Source: Burkholderia pyrrocinia
GTDB taxonomy: Bacteria; Pseudomonadota; Gammaproteobacteria; Burkholderiales; Burkholderiaceae
Direction of reading: 5' to 3'
Length of the DNA stretch: 64,000 bases
Assembly (NCBI RefSeq): GCF_018417535.1
Contig: NZ_CP070978.1
Span: 806,001 to 870,000, forward strand
In this document: in pieces, positions 48,141 to 58,439 of the stretch
Layout of the letters: every line of letters starts with the position of its first letter
Numbering within the stretch: the stretch's first letter is position 1
Notes under the pieces: generated by a model
The model's database searches: none
Told to the model about the DNA's origin: nothing
What the model saw: only the letters and a program-made list of their open reading frames with translations
Program-made: the position numbers and the translations under genes

Positions 48141-49219
48141 GACTGGGTAGAACGTCCTTCGTTGCTTTCGTTGAACAACCGGTCGAGGTCGGGCACCGCG
48201 TCGCGCAGCGACTGCCGCACGTGGCCGTCGCGCCCGGCGACCGTCACGGCCTGCAGCAATGCATCGACGATCGCGTGCTCGACGCTTTCGGCCGCGGCCA
48301 TGAACAGCGGGTCGAGCGCCGCATCGGCCACGAGGGCCGGCAGCGTGATGGTCGACGTATCGTGCGCGATCGTGTACGCGGTCGAGAATGCGAGCGCGAT
48401 GTCGCCGCTGCCGTGCCCGTAGACGGAGCCCGTGCGGGCCAGCCCCGCGCCCGCGCGACGCGCGAGCCGCGACAGTTGCCGCGCATCGAGCGGCGCATCG
48501 GTGGCGAGCAACACGATGATCGAGCCCTGCTCGGGCGGCGCCGCGCGCGCGGCCCCGGCCGCACGCCGTTGCGCGACGATGCGCCCGAGCGGCACGCTGC
48601 CGAGCGTCAGCATCGGCAGCCGGCCGAAATTCGCGAGCACGAGCGCGCCGACCGTATAGGGCCGGCCGGCCGCGACGGCAACGCGCGACGCCGAACCGAT
48701 CCCGCCCTTCAGGTCGAAACACGACATCCCGCGCCCGGCACCCACCGCGCCGCGTGCGACGACGCGCGACGTCGCGCGGCACGCGTCGTCGTAATGCGCG
48801 GCCGTCACCGCGAACGCCTGGATGTCGTTCAGGTAACCGTCGTTGCACTCGAACACGAGCGGGTTGACGGTCGGCCAGTCGCGGCCGGTCTGCGGATTCG
48901 CCGCGATCGCCGCGCGGATCTGCGCCTGTGCGACCGCGCCGACGCCGAACGTATTGGTCAGTGCGATCGGCGTATCGAGCGTGCCGAGTTCGTCGACCTG
49001 CACGAGCCCGACGCTCTTGCCGAAGCCGTTGATCACGGCCGCGCCGGCCGGCACCTTGCTGCGGTACACATCGCCCGGATGCGGTCTCACGACGGTCACG
49101 CCGGTCTGCACGTTGCCGTCGGCGAGCGTGCAATGGCCGACCGTCACGCCCGGCACGTCGGCGATCGTGCCGCGCGGCCCGGCCGGCAGCATCGCCGTCC
49201 ACATCGGTGCAGCGCGCAT
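48137..49219 (-). CDS. P1-family self-processing aminopeptidase (DmpA-like)
   Basis: The 360-residue S58 peptidase is of the DmpA/BapA type. These enzymes cut themselves before a serine and then remove L- or D-residues or beta-amino acids from the N-terminus of short peptides. The cleavage site is visible in PEQGSIIVLLATDAPL; the serine after GS would become the new N-terminal nucleophile. The strongest family regions are VTVGHCTLADG, INGFGKSVGLVQVDELG and GAGRGMSCFDLKGGIGS. It overlaps the permease gene by one base (TGATG) and dppA by four. Confidence 0.92.
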   Translation of the reverse strand: MRAAPMWTAMLPAGPRGTIADVPGVTVGHCTLADGNVQTGVTVVRPHPGDVYRSKVPAGAAVINGFGKSVGLVQVDELGTLDTPIALTNTFGVGAVAQAQIRAAIAANPQTGRDWPTVNPLVFECNDGYLNDIQAFAVTAAHYDDACRATSRVVARGAVGAGRGMSCFDLKGGIGSASRVAVAAGRPYTVGALVLANFGRLPMLTLGSVPLGRIVAQRRAAGAARAAPPEQGSIIVLLATDAPLDARQLSRLARRAGAGLARTGSVYGHGSGDIALAFSTAYTIAHDTSTITLPALVADAALDPLFMAAAESVEHAIVDALLQAVTVAGRDGHVRQSLRDAVPDLDRLFNESNEGRSTQS

Positions 49220-50112
49220 CAGCGGCGCTCCAGCTTCGGGTCGAGCGCGTCGCGCAGCCCGTCGCCGAGCAGGTTGAACGCGAGCACGGTCAGGAAGATC
49301 GCGAGGCTAGGGAAGACCGCGATGTGCGGCGCCGTCACCATGTCCGCGCGCGCCTCGTTGAGCATCGCGCCCCACTCCGGCGTCGGCGGCTGCGCGCCGA
49401 GCCCGAGGAACGACAGGCTCGCGGCCGTGATGATCGACGTGCCGATCCGCATCGTGAAGTAGACGACGACCGACGACACGGTGCCCGGCAGGATGTGCCG
49501 CATGATGATCGTCCAGTCCGACGCGCCGATGCTGCGCGCGGCCTCGACGTAGGTCATGTGCTTGAGCATCAGCGTGTTGCCGCGCACGAGCCGCGCGAAT
49601 GCCGGGATGCTGAAGATCGCGACCGCGCAGATCACGTTGACCATCCCGTTGCCGAGGATCGCGACCACGCCGATCGCGAGCAGGATGCCCGGGAACGCGA
49701 ACAGCACGTCGGCGATGCGCATCGTGATGCGATCCCACCAGCCTTCGTAGTAGCCGGCGAGCAGCCCGAAGAACGTGCCGATCAGCGCGCCGAGCGCGAC
49801 CGAGAAGAAGCCGGCCGCGAGCGAGATGCGCGTGCCTGCGACGATCCGGCTGAAGATGTCGCGGCCGAGCGAATCGACGCCGAACCAGTGCACGGCCGAT
49901 GGCCCCGCATTCAGCGCGTCGTAGTCGAAATAGTTCTCCGGATCGAACGGCACGATGTGCGGGCCGACGAATGCCAGCACCACAAGCGCCAGCACGAAGC
50001 CGCCCGCGGCGAGCGCGACGGTCTGCTTGCGGAACTTGCGCCAGAATTCGCGCCACGGCGTGCGGATCGCGCTCGATGCGGCGGGCGCCGCGGTCTGGAC
50101 AGTCGCGTTCAT
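49219..50112 (-). CDS. gsiD: Peptide/glutathione ABC transporter permease (GsiD-like)
   Basis: This 297-residue inner-membrane permease is of the DppC/GsiD type. It has about six membrane segments and the coupling motif [20 protein letters not shown]. The N-terminal helix is followed by FDPENYF and [15 protein letters not shown], a typical signature. It pairs with the permease gene seven bases upstream. Its stop overlaps the DmpA start by one base. Confidence 0.93.
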   Translation of the reverse strand: MNATVQTAAPAASSAIRTPWREFWRKFRKQTVALAAGGFVLALVVLAFVGPHIVPFDPENYFDYDALNAGPSAVHWFGVDSLGRDIFSRIVAGTRISLAAGFFSVALGALIGTFFGLLAGYYEGWWDRITMRIADVLFAFPGILLAIGVVAILGNGMVNVICAVAIFSIPAFARLVRGNTLMLKHMTYVEAARSIGASDWTIIMRHILPGTVSSVVVYFTMRIGTSIITAASLSFLGLGAQPPTPEWGAMLNEARADMVTAPHIAVFPSLAIFLTVLAFNLLGDGLRDALDPKLERR

Positions 50113-50119
50113 GCGCGCC

Positions 50120-51040
50120 TCACTTGAACCGGATGGTCGGGTTGATGACCGCGTACAGCACGTCGACGGTCAGGTTGATCAGGATGAATTCGAGCGAGAA
50201 CAGCAGCACGATCGCCTGGATCACCGGGTAGTCGCGCATCGTCACCGCGTCGACGAGCAGGCGCCCGAGCCCCGGCCAGTTGAACACGGCCTCGACGACG
50301 ATCGAGCCGCCGAGCAGGAAGCCGAACTGCAGCCCCATCATCGTGACGACCGGGATCATCGCGTTGCGCAGGCAGTGCTTGAGCACGACCATCGGCTCGT
50401 GCACGCCCTTCGCGCGCGCGGTGCGCACGAAATCCTCGTTCAGCACCTCGACGAACGACGCGCGCGTGAAGCGCGCCATCACGGCCGCGACCGCGGCGCC
50501 GAGCGTCAGCGACGGCAGCACATAGCTCTTCCACGTGCCGTCAGGCACGACCGGCAGCCAGCCGAGCTTCACCGAGAAGATCTCCATCAACAACATGCCG
50601 AGCGCGAATGCGGGAAACGAGATGCCCGACACCGCGATCGTCATGCCGATGCGGTCGGGCCAGCGATTGCGCCACACCGCCGACGCGATCCCGATCGCCA
50701 TCCCGAACAGCGTCGCCCACACCATGCTGACGAGCGTCAGCAGCAGCGTCGGCATGAAGCGCTCGCCGATCTCGGTCGATACCGGCCGCTTGCTGCGCGT
50801 CGACATGCCGAAATCGCCGTGCGCGATCTTCACGAAGAAGTTCGCGAACTGGGTCGGCATCGGCTTGTCGAGGCCGAGGTCGGCGCGCACGAGCGCGACC
50901 GTCGCGTCGTCGGCTTCCGGCCCGGCCGCGAGCCGCGCCGGGTCGCCCGGCAGCAGGTGCACGAACAGGAACACGAGCACCGCGACGATCGCGAGCGTGG
51001 GCAGCAGGCCGAACAGGCGTTTGACGAGAAAATTCAGCAT
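50120..51040 (-). CDS. gsiC: Peptide/glutathione ABC transporter permease (GsiC-like)
   Basis: This is a 306-residue permease of the DppB/GsiC type. It starts [19 protein letters not shown], has [12 protein letters not shown] and the coupling loop [20 protein letters not shown], and ends with INPTIRFK. It forms the channel together with the GsiD-like protein. It lies 67 bases after the binding-protein gene. Confidence 0.93.
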   Translation of the reverse strand: MLNFLVKRLFGLLPTLAIVAVLVFLFVHLLPGDPARLAAGPEADDATVALVRADLGLDKPMPTQFANFFVKIAHGDFGMSTRSKRPVSTEIGERFMPTLLLTLVSMVWATLFGMAIGIASAVWRNRWPDRIGMTIAVSGISFPAFALGMLLMEIFSVKLGWLPVVPDGTWKSYVLPSLTLGAAVAAVMARFTRASFVEVLNEDFVRTARAKGVHEPMVVLKHCLRNAMIPVVTMMGLQFGFLLGGSIVVEAVFNWPGLGRLLVDAVTMRDYPVIQAIVLLFSLEFILINLTVDVLYAVINPTIRFK

Positions 51041-51107
51041 GGGGCACCGATCGGGTCAACGCGCCAGCGGATTGCGCCGCCGGCACCGCGTGGCGGGTGA
51101 ACCGCCG

Positions 51108-52670
51108 TCATCTCAGCGAGATTTCGTCGAAGTTGAACGAGCCGTCCGGCATCACGTACATGCCCTGCAGGCGCTTGCTGCGTGCGTAGACGATCTTCTC
51201 CTGCACGAGGAAGATCCACGGCGCGTCGGCCCAGATCTGCTTCTGTGCATCCGCGTAGAGGGTGGCCTTCTTCGTGCGATCGGTCGTGGAGAGCGCCTGC
51301 GCGAGGTCGTCGTCGACCAGACCGTTCTTGTAGTACGCCGTGTTGTACAGCTTCGGCGGCGCCGATTCCGAAGCAAGCAGCGGCGACAGCGCCCAGTTCG
51401 CCTCGCCGGTCGACGCCGACCAGCCGCTGTAGTACATCCGCACCGGCGCCTTCGCCGGATCCTGGGCACTCTCCACCCGGGCGACCCGCTCGCCGGCCTC
51501 GAGCGCCTGCACCTGCACCTTCACGCCGACCTGCGCGAGCTGCTGCTGGACGAACTGGATCAGCTTCTGCGCCGTCGTGTGATTGTAGGCGGACCATAGC
51601 GTCGATTCGAAGCCGTTCGGATAACCGGCTTCCTTCAGCAACGCGCGCGCCTTCGCCGGGTCATACGGCCAGGGCCCGAGTTTCGTCGCGTATTCGACGC
51701 CCATCGGCGCAACCCCTGTCTGCGGAGTCGCGTAACCGGCGAACACGACCTTCGCGAGCGCATCCTTGTTGACCGCGTAGTTCAGCGCTTCGCGCACCTT
51801 CGGGTTATCGAACGGCTTTTGCCGCGTGTTCAGCGAAATGTAGCGCTGGATGATCGACGGCGCCTCGATCAGGTCCACCTTCGGATTGCTTTTCAGTTCG
51901 TTCGCCTGCTCGAACGGAATCGTGAAGGCGAAATCGGCTTCGCCGGTCTTGATCAGCGCGGCGCGCGTGTTGTTGTCGACCACCGGCTTCCAGTCGATCG
52001 CGTCGATCTTCGGATAGCCCTTCTTCCAGTAACCGGCGAATTTCTTCACCTTCATGTCGTCGGTCTGCTTCCATTCGACGAACTCGAACGGCCCGGTGCC
52101 GACCGGATGCAGCGACACGTCGCGCCCCCACTTCTTCAGCGCGGCCGGCGAAATCATCACCGCGGACGGATGCGCGAGCGTGTTGATGAACGCCGAGAAC
52201 GGCTCGCGCAACGTGAACCGCACGGTGGTCGGATCGACCACTTCGGTCTTCTCGATCACCCGGAACAGGCCGTACCGCTTCAGCTTGTTCGCCGGATCGG
52301 TCACGCGGTCGAAATTCGCCTTCACCGCGGCGGCATTGAAATCGGTGCCGTCGTGGAATTTCACGCCCTGGCGCAGTTTGACCGTGTACACCTTCGCGTC
52401 CGGCGACGCCGTATAGCTGGTCGCGAGCACGTTGACGAGCTTCATGTTCCGGTCGAAACCGAACAGGCCCTCGTAGAACGACTTGACGACAGCCTGCGAC
52501 ACCGTATCGTTCGCGTCGTACGGGTCCATCGTCGTAAACGTCGAGTACACGGCGACCACGACGTTCTGCTGCGCGAACGCGGGCACCGCGGCCGACAACG
52601 CGAGCGCGCCGGCACTCGCAGCGAGCAGCGCGCGCGGACGGAACATCGGGAACGAATACGGCTTGTTCAT
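51108..52670 (-). CDS. gsiB: Periplasmic peptide/glutathione-binding protein (GsiB-like)
   Basis: This 520-residue solute-binding protein belongs to family 5. The signal peptide ends with [12 protein letters not shown]. The mature protein starts with [19 protein letters not shown] and has the family pattern [32 protein letters not shown], split here only for description. The length is near that of E. coli GsiB. The start at 52670 follows an AGGAG site. It delivers short peptides, possibly glutathione or gamma-glutamyl or isoaspartyl peptides, to the permease. Confidence 0.93.
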   Translation of the reverse strand: MNKPYSFPMFRPRALLAASAGALALSAAVPAFAQQNVVVAVYSTFTTMDPYDANDTVSQAVVKSFYEGLFGFDRNMKLVNVLATSYTASPDAKVYTVKLRQGVKFHDGTDFNAAAVKANFDRVTDPANKLKRYGLFRVIEKTEVVDPTTVRFTLREPFSAFINTLAHPSAVMISPAALKKWGRDVSLHPVGTGPFEFVEWKQTDDMKVKKFAGYWKKGYPKIDAIDWKPVVDNNTRAALIKTGEADFAFTIPFEQANELKSNPKVDLIEAPSIIQRYISLNTRQKPFDNPKVREALNYAVNKDALAKVVFAGYATPQTGVAPMGVEYATKLGPWPYDPAKARALLKEAGYPNGFESTLWSAYNHTTAQKLIQFVQQQLAQVGVKVQVQALEAGERVARVESAQDPAKAPVRMYYSGWSASTGEANWALSPLLASESAPPKLYNTAYYKNGLVDDDLAQALSTTDRTKKATLYADAQKQIWADAPWIFLVQEKIVYARSKRLQGMYVMPDGSFNFDEISLR

Positions 52671-52799
52671 CTTGTTGGGCTCCTGTGGATGATTCGGTAA
52701 CGCGTGGTGGAAATCGCGGCGTGACTGCACCCTTTCGGGAAAAAGACGCCGTTGCCTCGCTCGTGCGCAGCTTCGGTCCATATGCAACCTCCCGCGCGT

Positions 52800-54701
52800 T
52801 CAGTACGCGCCGCCGACGCGATGCGTCGCGACGTAGTGATCGGGGCCGACCGCGACGAGCGGCGCAACCGCCGGCTCGTCGCCGGCCGCGCGGATCGGGC
52901 TCGGGATCTCGTCCGCCGCGAGCTGGCGCGGCGCATGCCGGCGCGCGGGGTCGGCCACCGGCACCGCGCTCATCAGCTTCTTCGTGTACGGATGCTGCGG
53001 CGCTTCGAACACCGCGCGGCGCGGGCCGATCTCGACGATCTGGCCGAGATACATCACCGCGACGCGATGGCTGATGCGCTCGACGACGGCCATGTCGTGC
53101 GAGATGAACAGGTACGCGACGCCGAGCTCGCGCTGCAGGTCGAGCATCAGGTTGACGATCTGCGCCTGCACCGACACGTCGAGCGCCGACACCGATTCGT
53201 CGGCGATCACGACTTTCGGGTTCAGCGCGAGCGCACGCGCGATCGCGATCCGCTGGCGCTGGCCGCCCGAGAATTCGTGCGGATAGCGGCGCGCAGCCTC
53301 GGGCGGCAGGCCGACCTTGTCGAGCAGCCAGTCGACGCGCGCCTGCGCTTCTCGGCCGCTCGCGACGCCGTGCACGAGCAGCGGCTCCATGATCGAGAAA
53401 CCGACCGTGAGACGCGGGTTCAGCGACGCGAACGGATCCTGGAAGATGAACTGGATGTTCCGGCGCAGCGCCTGCAGGTCAGGGCCCTTCAGCGCGCTGA
53501 TGTCGCGGCCGTCGAATTCGATCGAGCCGCTCTGCGATTCGACGAGGCGCAGCAGCGAGCGGCCGGTGGTCGACTTGCCGCAACCCGACTCGCCGACGAG
53601 TGCGAGCGTCTCGCCCGCGCGCAACTCGAAGCTCACGCGCTCGACCGCATGCACGTACTGCGACACGCGGCCGAACACGCCGCTCTTCACCGGAAAGCGC
53701 GTGACGAGATCGCGCACGCGCAGGATCGGCGGCGCAGCCTGATCGACGGGCGGCTGCACATCGTCGCTTGCCGCGGCCGCAGCCGCCGGCGCCGCGGCGC
53801 TTGCGCCATCCACCTTCAGCAGCGGGAATTTCTCGGGTATGTCGGTGCCCTGCATCGAGCCGAGCCGCGGCACGGCCGCGAGCAGCGCACGCGTGTAGCG
53901 ATGCGCGGGCGCCGCGAAGATGTGGTCCGACTCGCCCTCCTCGACCTTCTCGCCGCGATACATCACGAGCACGCGGTCGGCCACTTCGGCCACCACGCCC
54001 ATGTCGTGCGTGATGAAGATCACGCCCATGTTCATCTCGTCCTGCAGCCCGCGAACCAGTTGCAAGATCTGCGCCTGGATCGTCACGTCGAGCGCGGTCG
54101 TCGGCTCGTCGGCGATCAGCAGCGCGGGCCGGCACGACAGCGCCATCGCGATCATCACGCGCTGCCGCATCCCGCCCGACAACTGGTGCGGATAGCGCGC
54201 GAACACGCGGCGCGCTTCCGGGATGCGCACGAGATCGAGCAGCCGCAGCGCTTCCGCACGCGCTTCCGACGCGCTCTTCGACTGGTGCAGCGCGATCGCC
54301 TCGCTGATCTGGTCGCCGACCGTGAACACCGGGTTCAGCGAAGTCATCGGCTCCTGGAAGATCATCGCGATGTCCGAGCCGCGGATGCCGCGCATCGTCG
54401 CGGCGCTCGCCTGCGCCAGATCGACGAGCGCACCGCCGCGGCGCCGGAACGCGATCCGGCCGCCCGTGATCGCGCCGCCGCCATGCTCGACGAGCCGCAT
54501 CAGCGCGAGCGACGTGACCGACTTGCCGGAGCCCGATTCGCCGACGATCGCGAGCGTCTCGCCGCGATCGACGTGAAACGACACGTTGCGCACCGCGTCG
54601 AACGTCTCGCCTTCGCGGCGGAACGTGACCGACAGGTCGTCGACGGCGACGACACGCTGCTCGGGCAGCGCCAGATCGGACGGGTTACGGCTCGAAGTCA
54701 T
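52800..54701 (-). CDS. gsiA: Dual ATPase of the peptide importer (GsiA-like)
   Basis: The 633-residue protein contains two complete ATP-binding cassettes in one chain. The first has Walker [16 protein letters not shown], signature [12 protein letters not shown] and Walker [13 protein letters not shown]. The second has [27 protein letters not shown] and [12 protein letters not shown]. The two are joined by an Ala-rich linker. This fused arrangement is that of GsiA rather than the split DppDF. The start at 54701 follows a GAGGAG site. Confidence 0.94.
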   Translation of the reverse strand: MTSSRNPSDLALPEQRVVAVDDLSVTFRREGETFDAVRNVSFHVDRGETLAIVGESGSGKSVTSLALMRLVEHGGGAITGGRIAFRRRGGALVDLAQASAATMRGIRGSDIAMIFQEPMTSLNPVFTVGDQISEAIALHQSKSASEARAEALRLLDLVRIPEARRVFARYPHQLSGGMRQRVMIAMALSCRPALLIADEPTTALDVTIQAQILQLVRGLQDEMNMGVIFITHDMGVVAEVADRVLVMYRGEKVEEGESDHIFAAPAHRYTRALLAAVPRLGSMQGTDIPEKFPLLKVDGASAAAPAAAAAASDDVQPPVDQAAPPILRVRDLVTRFPVKSGVFGRVSQYVHAVERVSFELRAGETLALVGESGCGKSTTGRSLLRLVESQSGSIEFDGRDISALKGPDLQALRRNIQFIFQDPFASLNPRLTVGFSIMEPLLVHGVASGREAQARVDWLLDKVGLPPEAARRYPHEFSGGQRQRIAIARALALNPKVVIADESVSALDVSVQAQIVNLMLDLQRELGVAYLFISHDMAVVERISHRVAVMYLGQIVEIGPRRAVFEAPQHPYTKKLMSAVPVADPARRHAPRQLAADEIPSPIRAAGDEPAVAPLVAVGPDHYVATHRVGGAY

Positions 54702-54726
54702 GCGGGTCTCCTCGTGCGATCCGGAA

Positions 54727-55731
54727 TCAGGCTGCGTCGTCGCGATAGATGCCGACGACAGGCGCTTCGCCGACACGCGCGTAGCCGCGGTACATCCCTT
54801 CGGTGTTGAACGGCATCGCGACGTTGCCATGCGCGTCGACCGCGACGATCCCGCCGCGGCCCGCCAGGCGCGACAGCTTGTTCATCACGACATCGTGCGC
54901 GGCATCGGCCAGCGACGCACCGCGATACGCGATCTGCGCGGCGACGTCATGCGCGGTCGCGAGCCGGATGAACATCTCGCCGGTGCCCGTCGACGATACC
55001 GCGCAGGTCGCGTCGTCCGCGTAACAGCCGGCGCCGATGATCGGCGAATCACCGACCCGCCCCGGCTGCTTGTTCGTGATGCCGCCCGTCGACGTCGCCG
55101 CCGCGATGTGGCCGTGCAGGTCGCACGCGACCGCGCCGACCGTGCCGTGCTTGCGGTCCGGATCGAGCGGTTCGGCCGGCTGCGGCTGCGGCTGCGGCTG
55201 CGATGTGCCGAACGCGAACGTCGCCGCATCGTGGTCGAGCATCGCGCCGGCCGCCGTGCGCGCCTTGAGCCACTGCGCATGACGCGCTTCGGTGGCGAAG
55301 TAGCCGGGTTCCGCGAGTTCGAGCCCCTGCGCGGCCGCGAACGCATCGGCGCCTGCACCGGCGAACAGCACGTGTTCGCTCGACTCCATCACGCGCCGCG
55401 CGGCAAGAACCGGATTGCGCACACGCGTCGCGCAGCAGATCGCGCCGGCGTCGAGCGTCGCGCCATCCATGATCGCCGCGTCGAGTTCGTGCTTGCCTTC
55501 GGCCGTGTACACGGCGCCGCGTCCGGCGTTGAACAGCGGACAGTCCTCGAGCATCCGCACCGCGACGGTGACGGCGTCGAGCGCGCTGCCGCCGTCGGCC
55601 AGCACCTGCTGCGCGGCCTGCAGGATCGCGGTCAGTTCGGCACGGTACCGACGTTCGGTGTCGGTATCCATCGCATCGCGCAGGATCGTGCCTGCGCCGC
55701 CGTGAATCGCGACGATCGCGGGAGAAGTCAT
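54727..55731 (-). CDS. iaaA: Isoaspartyl peptidase / beta-aspartyl peptidase (type III asparaginase)
   Basis: The 334-residue Ntn-hydrolase processes itself before Thr197 in [11 protein letters not shown]. The start [12 protein letters not shown] and the glycine-rich region [19 protein letters not shown] are standard. [10 protein letters not shown] in the second subunit shapes the pocket. It cleaves isoaspartyl dipeptides and asparagine. Before the cleavage site it has a QPQPQPQP stretch made by six-base repeats (about 55180-55203), in the linker that is disordered in relatives. Its start overlaps the regulator stop by four bases. In E. coli the same gene also lies in front of gsiABCD. Confidence 0.94.
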   Translation of the reverse strand: MTSPAIVAIHGGAGTILRDAMDTDTERRYRAELTAILQAAQQVLADGGSALDAVTVAVRMLEDCPLFNAGRGAVYTAEGKHELDAAIMDGATLDAGAICCATRVRNPVLAARRVMESSEHVLFAGAGADAFAAAQGLELAEPGYFATEARHAQWLKARTAAGAMLDHDAATFAFGTSQPQPQPQPAEPLDPDRKHGTVGAVACDLHGHIAAATSTGGITNKQPGRVGDSPIIGAGCYADDATCAVSSTGTGEMFIRLATAHDVAAQIAYRGASLADAAHDVVMNKLSRLAGRGGIVAVDAHGNVAMPFNTEGMYRGYARVGEAPVVGIYRDDAA

Positions 55732-56672
55732 GATTTTTTCGGACGGGTGGAAGAAGGGTTGGCGGCCGACAGCGCCGCTTGCGGCTGCACGAGCCACGGC
55801 AGCAGGAATTCGGTCATCTCGGCGGCAGATTTCGCGGACCGGTGCGTGCGCAGCGCAACCGCATCGATCAGCGCCTCGATCATCGTGAGCACGGCCGCTT
55901 CCGACGTGGCCGCGAAGCGCCGTTCGGCCTTGACGTACAGGTTCAGCGACGCGATCGGCGCAAGCGGCGATTCCGGGCCGTCGGAGATGCCGAGCACGCG
56001 CGCGCCGCGCGCCGCCGCGCGGCGGGCCAGCTCGATCGTGTCCTTCACGTAGCGCGGAAACGCGAGCGCGATCACGAGATCGCGCGAGTCGGCCGTATAC
56101 AGGCGCCGCGCCGCGTGCGACGGGCCGCCGAGCAGCGCGAGCGACTGCACGCTGTCGTGACACACCGACAGCCCGTGCTCCATCAGCCCGGCGAGAAACG
56201 CGCTCGACCCCGCACCGAGGATCAGCACGCGTCGCGCGCCGACGATCGCCTCGACCGCAGCCTCGACATCGGCCGCGTCCAGTTGCGCGCGCGTGTTCTC
56301 GATGTTTGCGGCGGCCTGATCGAACACCGCGTCGATCCATGCGGCACCGCGTACGCCGGGCTCCTGCTCCTGCGCCGAGCGCAGCCGTTCGACCGGCCCG
56401 AGCGTCGCCTCGAAGCCGCGCACGAGCGCCGCGCGCATCGCCGGATAGCCGTCGAAGCCGAGCGCCTTCGCGAAGCGGTTCGCGGTCGCGATCGACGCAT
56501 TCACGGCCTGCGCGAGCTCGTCGATCCGCATCGTCGCTGCGCGAAACGGATTCGCGAGCACGAATTCGCCCATGCGCCGGTGGATCGGCGTCATCAACGG
56601 CATCGCCGACGCGATCCGCTCGGCGATCGCGGCTTCGTCGTGACTGGCGTTGTGCGGAACGAGAGGCGTCAT
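55728..56672 (-). CDS. RpiR-family regulator with SIS domain
   Basis: The 314-residue regulator has an N-terminal RpiR helix-turn-helix at residues 1-80 (MTPIHRRMGEFVLANPFRAA, then IDELAQAVNASIATANRFAK). A C-terminal SIS phosphosugar-binding fold follows (ILGAGSSAFLAGLMEHGL, then VIALAFPRYVKDTIELARRA). It is the first gene of the peptide-use operon, with an ATGA overlap to iaaA. The effector is probably a phosphorylated sugar or amino-sugar such as a murein-derived compound. The start at 56672 is taken because the longer upstream frame lacks family similarity. Confidence 0.87.
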   Translation of the reverse strand: MTPLVPHNASHDEAAIAERIASAMPLMTPIHRRMGEFVLANPFRAATMRIDELAQAVNASIATANRFAKALGFDGYPAMRAALVRGFEATLGPVERLRSAQEQEPGVRGAAWIDAVFDQAAANIENTRAQLDAADVEAAVEAIVGARRVLILGAGSSAFLAGLMEHGLSVCHDSVQSLALLGGPSHAARRLYTADSRDLVIALAFPRYVKDTIELARRAAARGARVLGISDGPESPLAPIASLNLYVKAERRFAATSEAAVLTMIEALIDAVALRTHRSAKSAAEMTEFLLPWLVQPQAALSAANPSSTRPKKS

Positions 56673-56918
56673 GCGAATGGTTGTTGCAAGGTAGATGAAA
56701 ATCAATTTACACAATCCGCAGCCGAGAAAAAAATAAATTTTCACCGGGGTTGTCACGGCTCATCCGTCGCCCGCCGATCGCCCGGCCATCGCACAGCCCC
56801 GCCGCGCGGGCATCCGGCACGCGACCGCCGTGCGTCTCCGCGCGCGCCGCTTCCCCCGTCCTCGGGAAAACCCCGATCACGTTCGTTCGAATGCAAATTC
56901 CCGTTGACCGGATTCGTA

Positions 56919-56939
56919 TTCGAACATAGGATGTTCGAA
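56919..56939. promoter_or_regulatory. Perfect palindrome, candidate operator
   Basis: The arms TTCGAACAT and ATGTTCGAA are separated by AGG, with no mismatches over 18 paired bases. The site lies 200 bases upstream of the MFS start. Confidence 0.7.
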
Positions 56940-56983
56940 AATGATCAGTCGTCAGATAACATCCGCATCTAATGACGAAGAAA

Positions 56984-56997
56984 TGTTCGCTCGAACA
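56984..56997. promoter_or_regulatory. Second palindrome, candidate operator
   Basis: TGTTCG and CGAACA are perfectly complementary around CT. The words are the same as in the 56919 site, suggesting one regulator with two operators; the distance between centres is about 61 bases. Confidence 0.6.
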
Positions 56998-57140
56998 GCG
57001 GAATTTCGATATAAACCGGGAAAATCGGCTCCCATCAAGATCAGACATCGTATGAATAAGACGAAAAAGCCTTCCTGACCGGACGGCTTGCATGGATCAG
57101 GCAGGTGCCGCATGCCCGCCCTGCCCAACAGGAGACAGCA

Positions 57141-58412
57141 GTGAAAACAGTCAAGGCGTTGCGCTGGTGGATCATCGTGCTCGTATGTCTCGGCACGATC
57201 CTCAACTACCTCGCACGGAACTCCCTCGCGGTGCTCGCCCCCGAGCTGAAGCAGGTATTCGCGATCTCGACGCAGCAGTATTCGTACATCGTCGGCGCGT
57301 TCCAGATCGGCTACACGATCATGCAGCCCGTGTGCGGCTTCATCGTCGACCTGATCGGGCTGCGGCTCGGGTTCGCGCTGTTCGCGATGCTGTGGTCGGT
57401 GGTCGGCGTCGCGCACGGCTTCGCGTCGGGCTGGCTGTCGCTCGGCATCCTGCGCGGCTTTCTCGGGCTGTTCGAGGCCGCCGCGATTCCGTCGGGGATG
57501 AAGGCCGTCGCCGAATGGTTTCCCGATCGCGAGAAATCCGTCGCGGTCGGCTACTTCAACGCGGGCACGTCGCTCGGCGCCGCAATTGCGCCGCCGCTCG
57601 TCGTGTTCATCTCGATGCGGTTCGGCTGGCAGTCGGCGTTCATGGTCACCGGCGCGCTCGGCTTCGTGTGGGCCGCGCTGTGGTACACGCAATACCGGTC
57701 GCCGGCCGATCATCCGCGCATCACGCCGCAGGAGCGTGCGCTGATCCGCGACGGCCAGGCCACGATGCCGCCCGTATCGAAGCGCCGCATCCGCGACGTC
57801 GTCACCGCGCGGCGCTTCTGGGCCATCGCGCTACCGCGCTTCTTCGCCGAACCCGCGTGGCAGACCTTCAGCTTCTGGATTCCGCTGTACCTCGCGACCG
57901 AGCGCCACATGCCGCTCGCGCAGATCGCGATCTTCGCGTGGATGCCGTTTCTCGCGGCCGACGCCGGCGGCATCGCGGGCGGCTATCTGTCGCCGTATCT
58001 CGCCAACCGCTTCAAACTGCCGCTCGTGTGGTCGCGCGTCGCCGGCGTCGCGCTCGGCGCGGTGCTGATGCTCGGGCCCGCGATGATCGGCCTCGTGTCG
58101 TCGCCGTACACGGCCATCGCGCTGTTCTGCGTCGGCGGCTTCGCGCACCAGATGATCTCCGCGCTCGTCAACACGCTGTCGGCCGACGTGTTCGATTCCG
58201 AGGAAGTCGGCACCGCGAGCGGCTTCGCCGGGATGGCCGCGTGGATCGGCGGGCTCGGTTTCTCGCTGCTGGTCGGCGCGCTCGCCGACAAGATCGGCTA
58301 TGCGCCGCTGTTCGCGTGCCTCGGCCTGTTCGACATCATCGGCGTCACGCTGCTCGCGGTGCTGATCCGCGGGCAGTCGAAGCAGGAACGCCTGCTCGCA
58401 CGACACGCCTGA
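57141..58412 (+). CDS. MFS transporter (ACS family, sugar-acid type)
   Basis: The 423-residue carrier has twelve predicted membrane segments. It has family marks of the anion:cation symporter group: NYLARNSLAVLAPEL in helix one and GLFEAAAIPSGMKAVAEWFP. This group takes up hexuronates, galactonate and similar acids, but disaccharide-like substrates cannot be excluded. I start at GTG 57141 because of the AGGAG site just before it; upstream in-frame codons to 57105 lie over that site. It is 27 bases before the glycosidase gene, so they form an operon. Confidence 0.9.
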   Translation: MKTVKALRWWIIVLVCLGTILNYLARNSLAVLAPELKQVFAISTQQYSYIVGAFQIGYTIMQPVCGFIVDLIGLRLGFALFAMLWSVVGVAHGFASGWLSLGILRGFLGLFEAAAIPSGMKAVAEWFPDREKSVAVGYFNAGTSLGAAIAPPLVVFISMRFGWQSAFMVTGALGFVWAALWYTQYRSPADHPRITPQERALIRDGQATMPPVSKRRIRDVVTARRFWAIALPRFFAEPAWQTFSFWIPLYLATERHMPLAQIAIFAWMPFLAADAGGIAGGYLSPYLANRFKLPLVWSRVAGVALGAVLMLGPAMIGLVSSPYTAIALFCVGGFAHQMISALVNTLSADVFDSEEVGTASGFAGMAAWIGGLGFSLLVGALADKIGYAPLFACLGLFDIIGVTLLAVLIRGQSKQERLLARHA

Positions 58413-58439
58413 CATTCGCTTTCACCAGGAATCGCATTC

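Larger units (their letters stand above)
56673..57140. other. Divergent control region between regulator and MFS gene
   Basis: These 468 bases hold no gene. They are AT-richer near 56680-56740 and 56940-57070. They contain two perfect palindromes built on the word TTCGAA/TGTTCG, which are listed separately, and a related half-site GTTCGTTCGAA at 56881. Confidence 0.5.
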
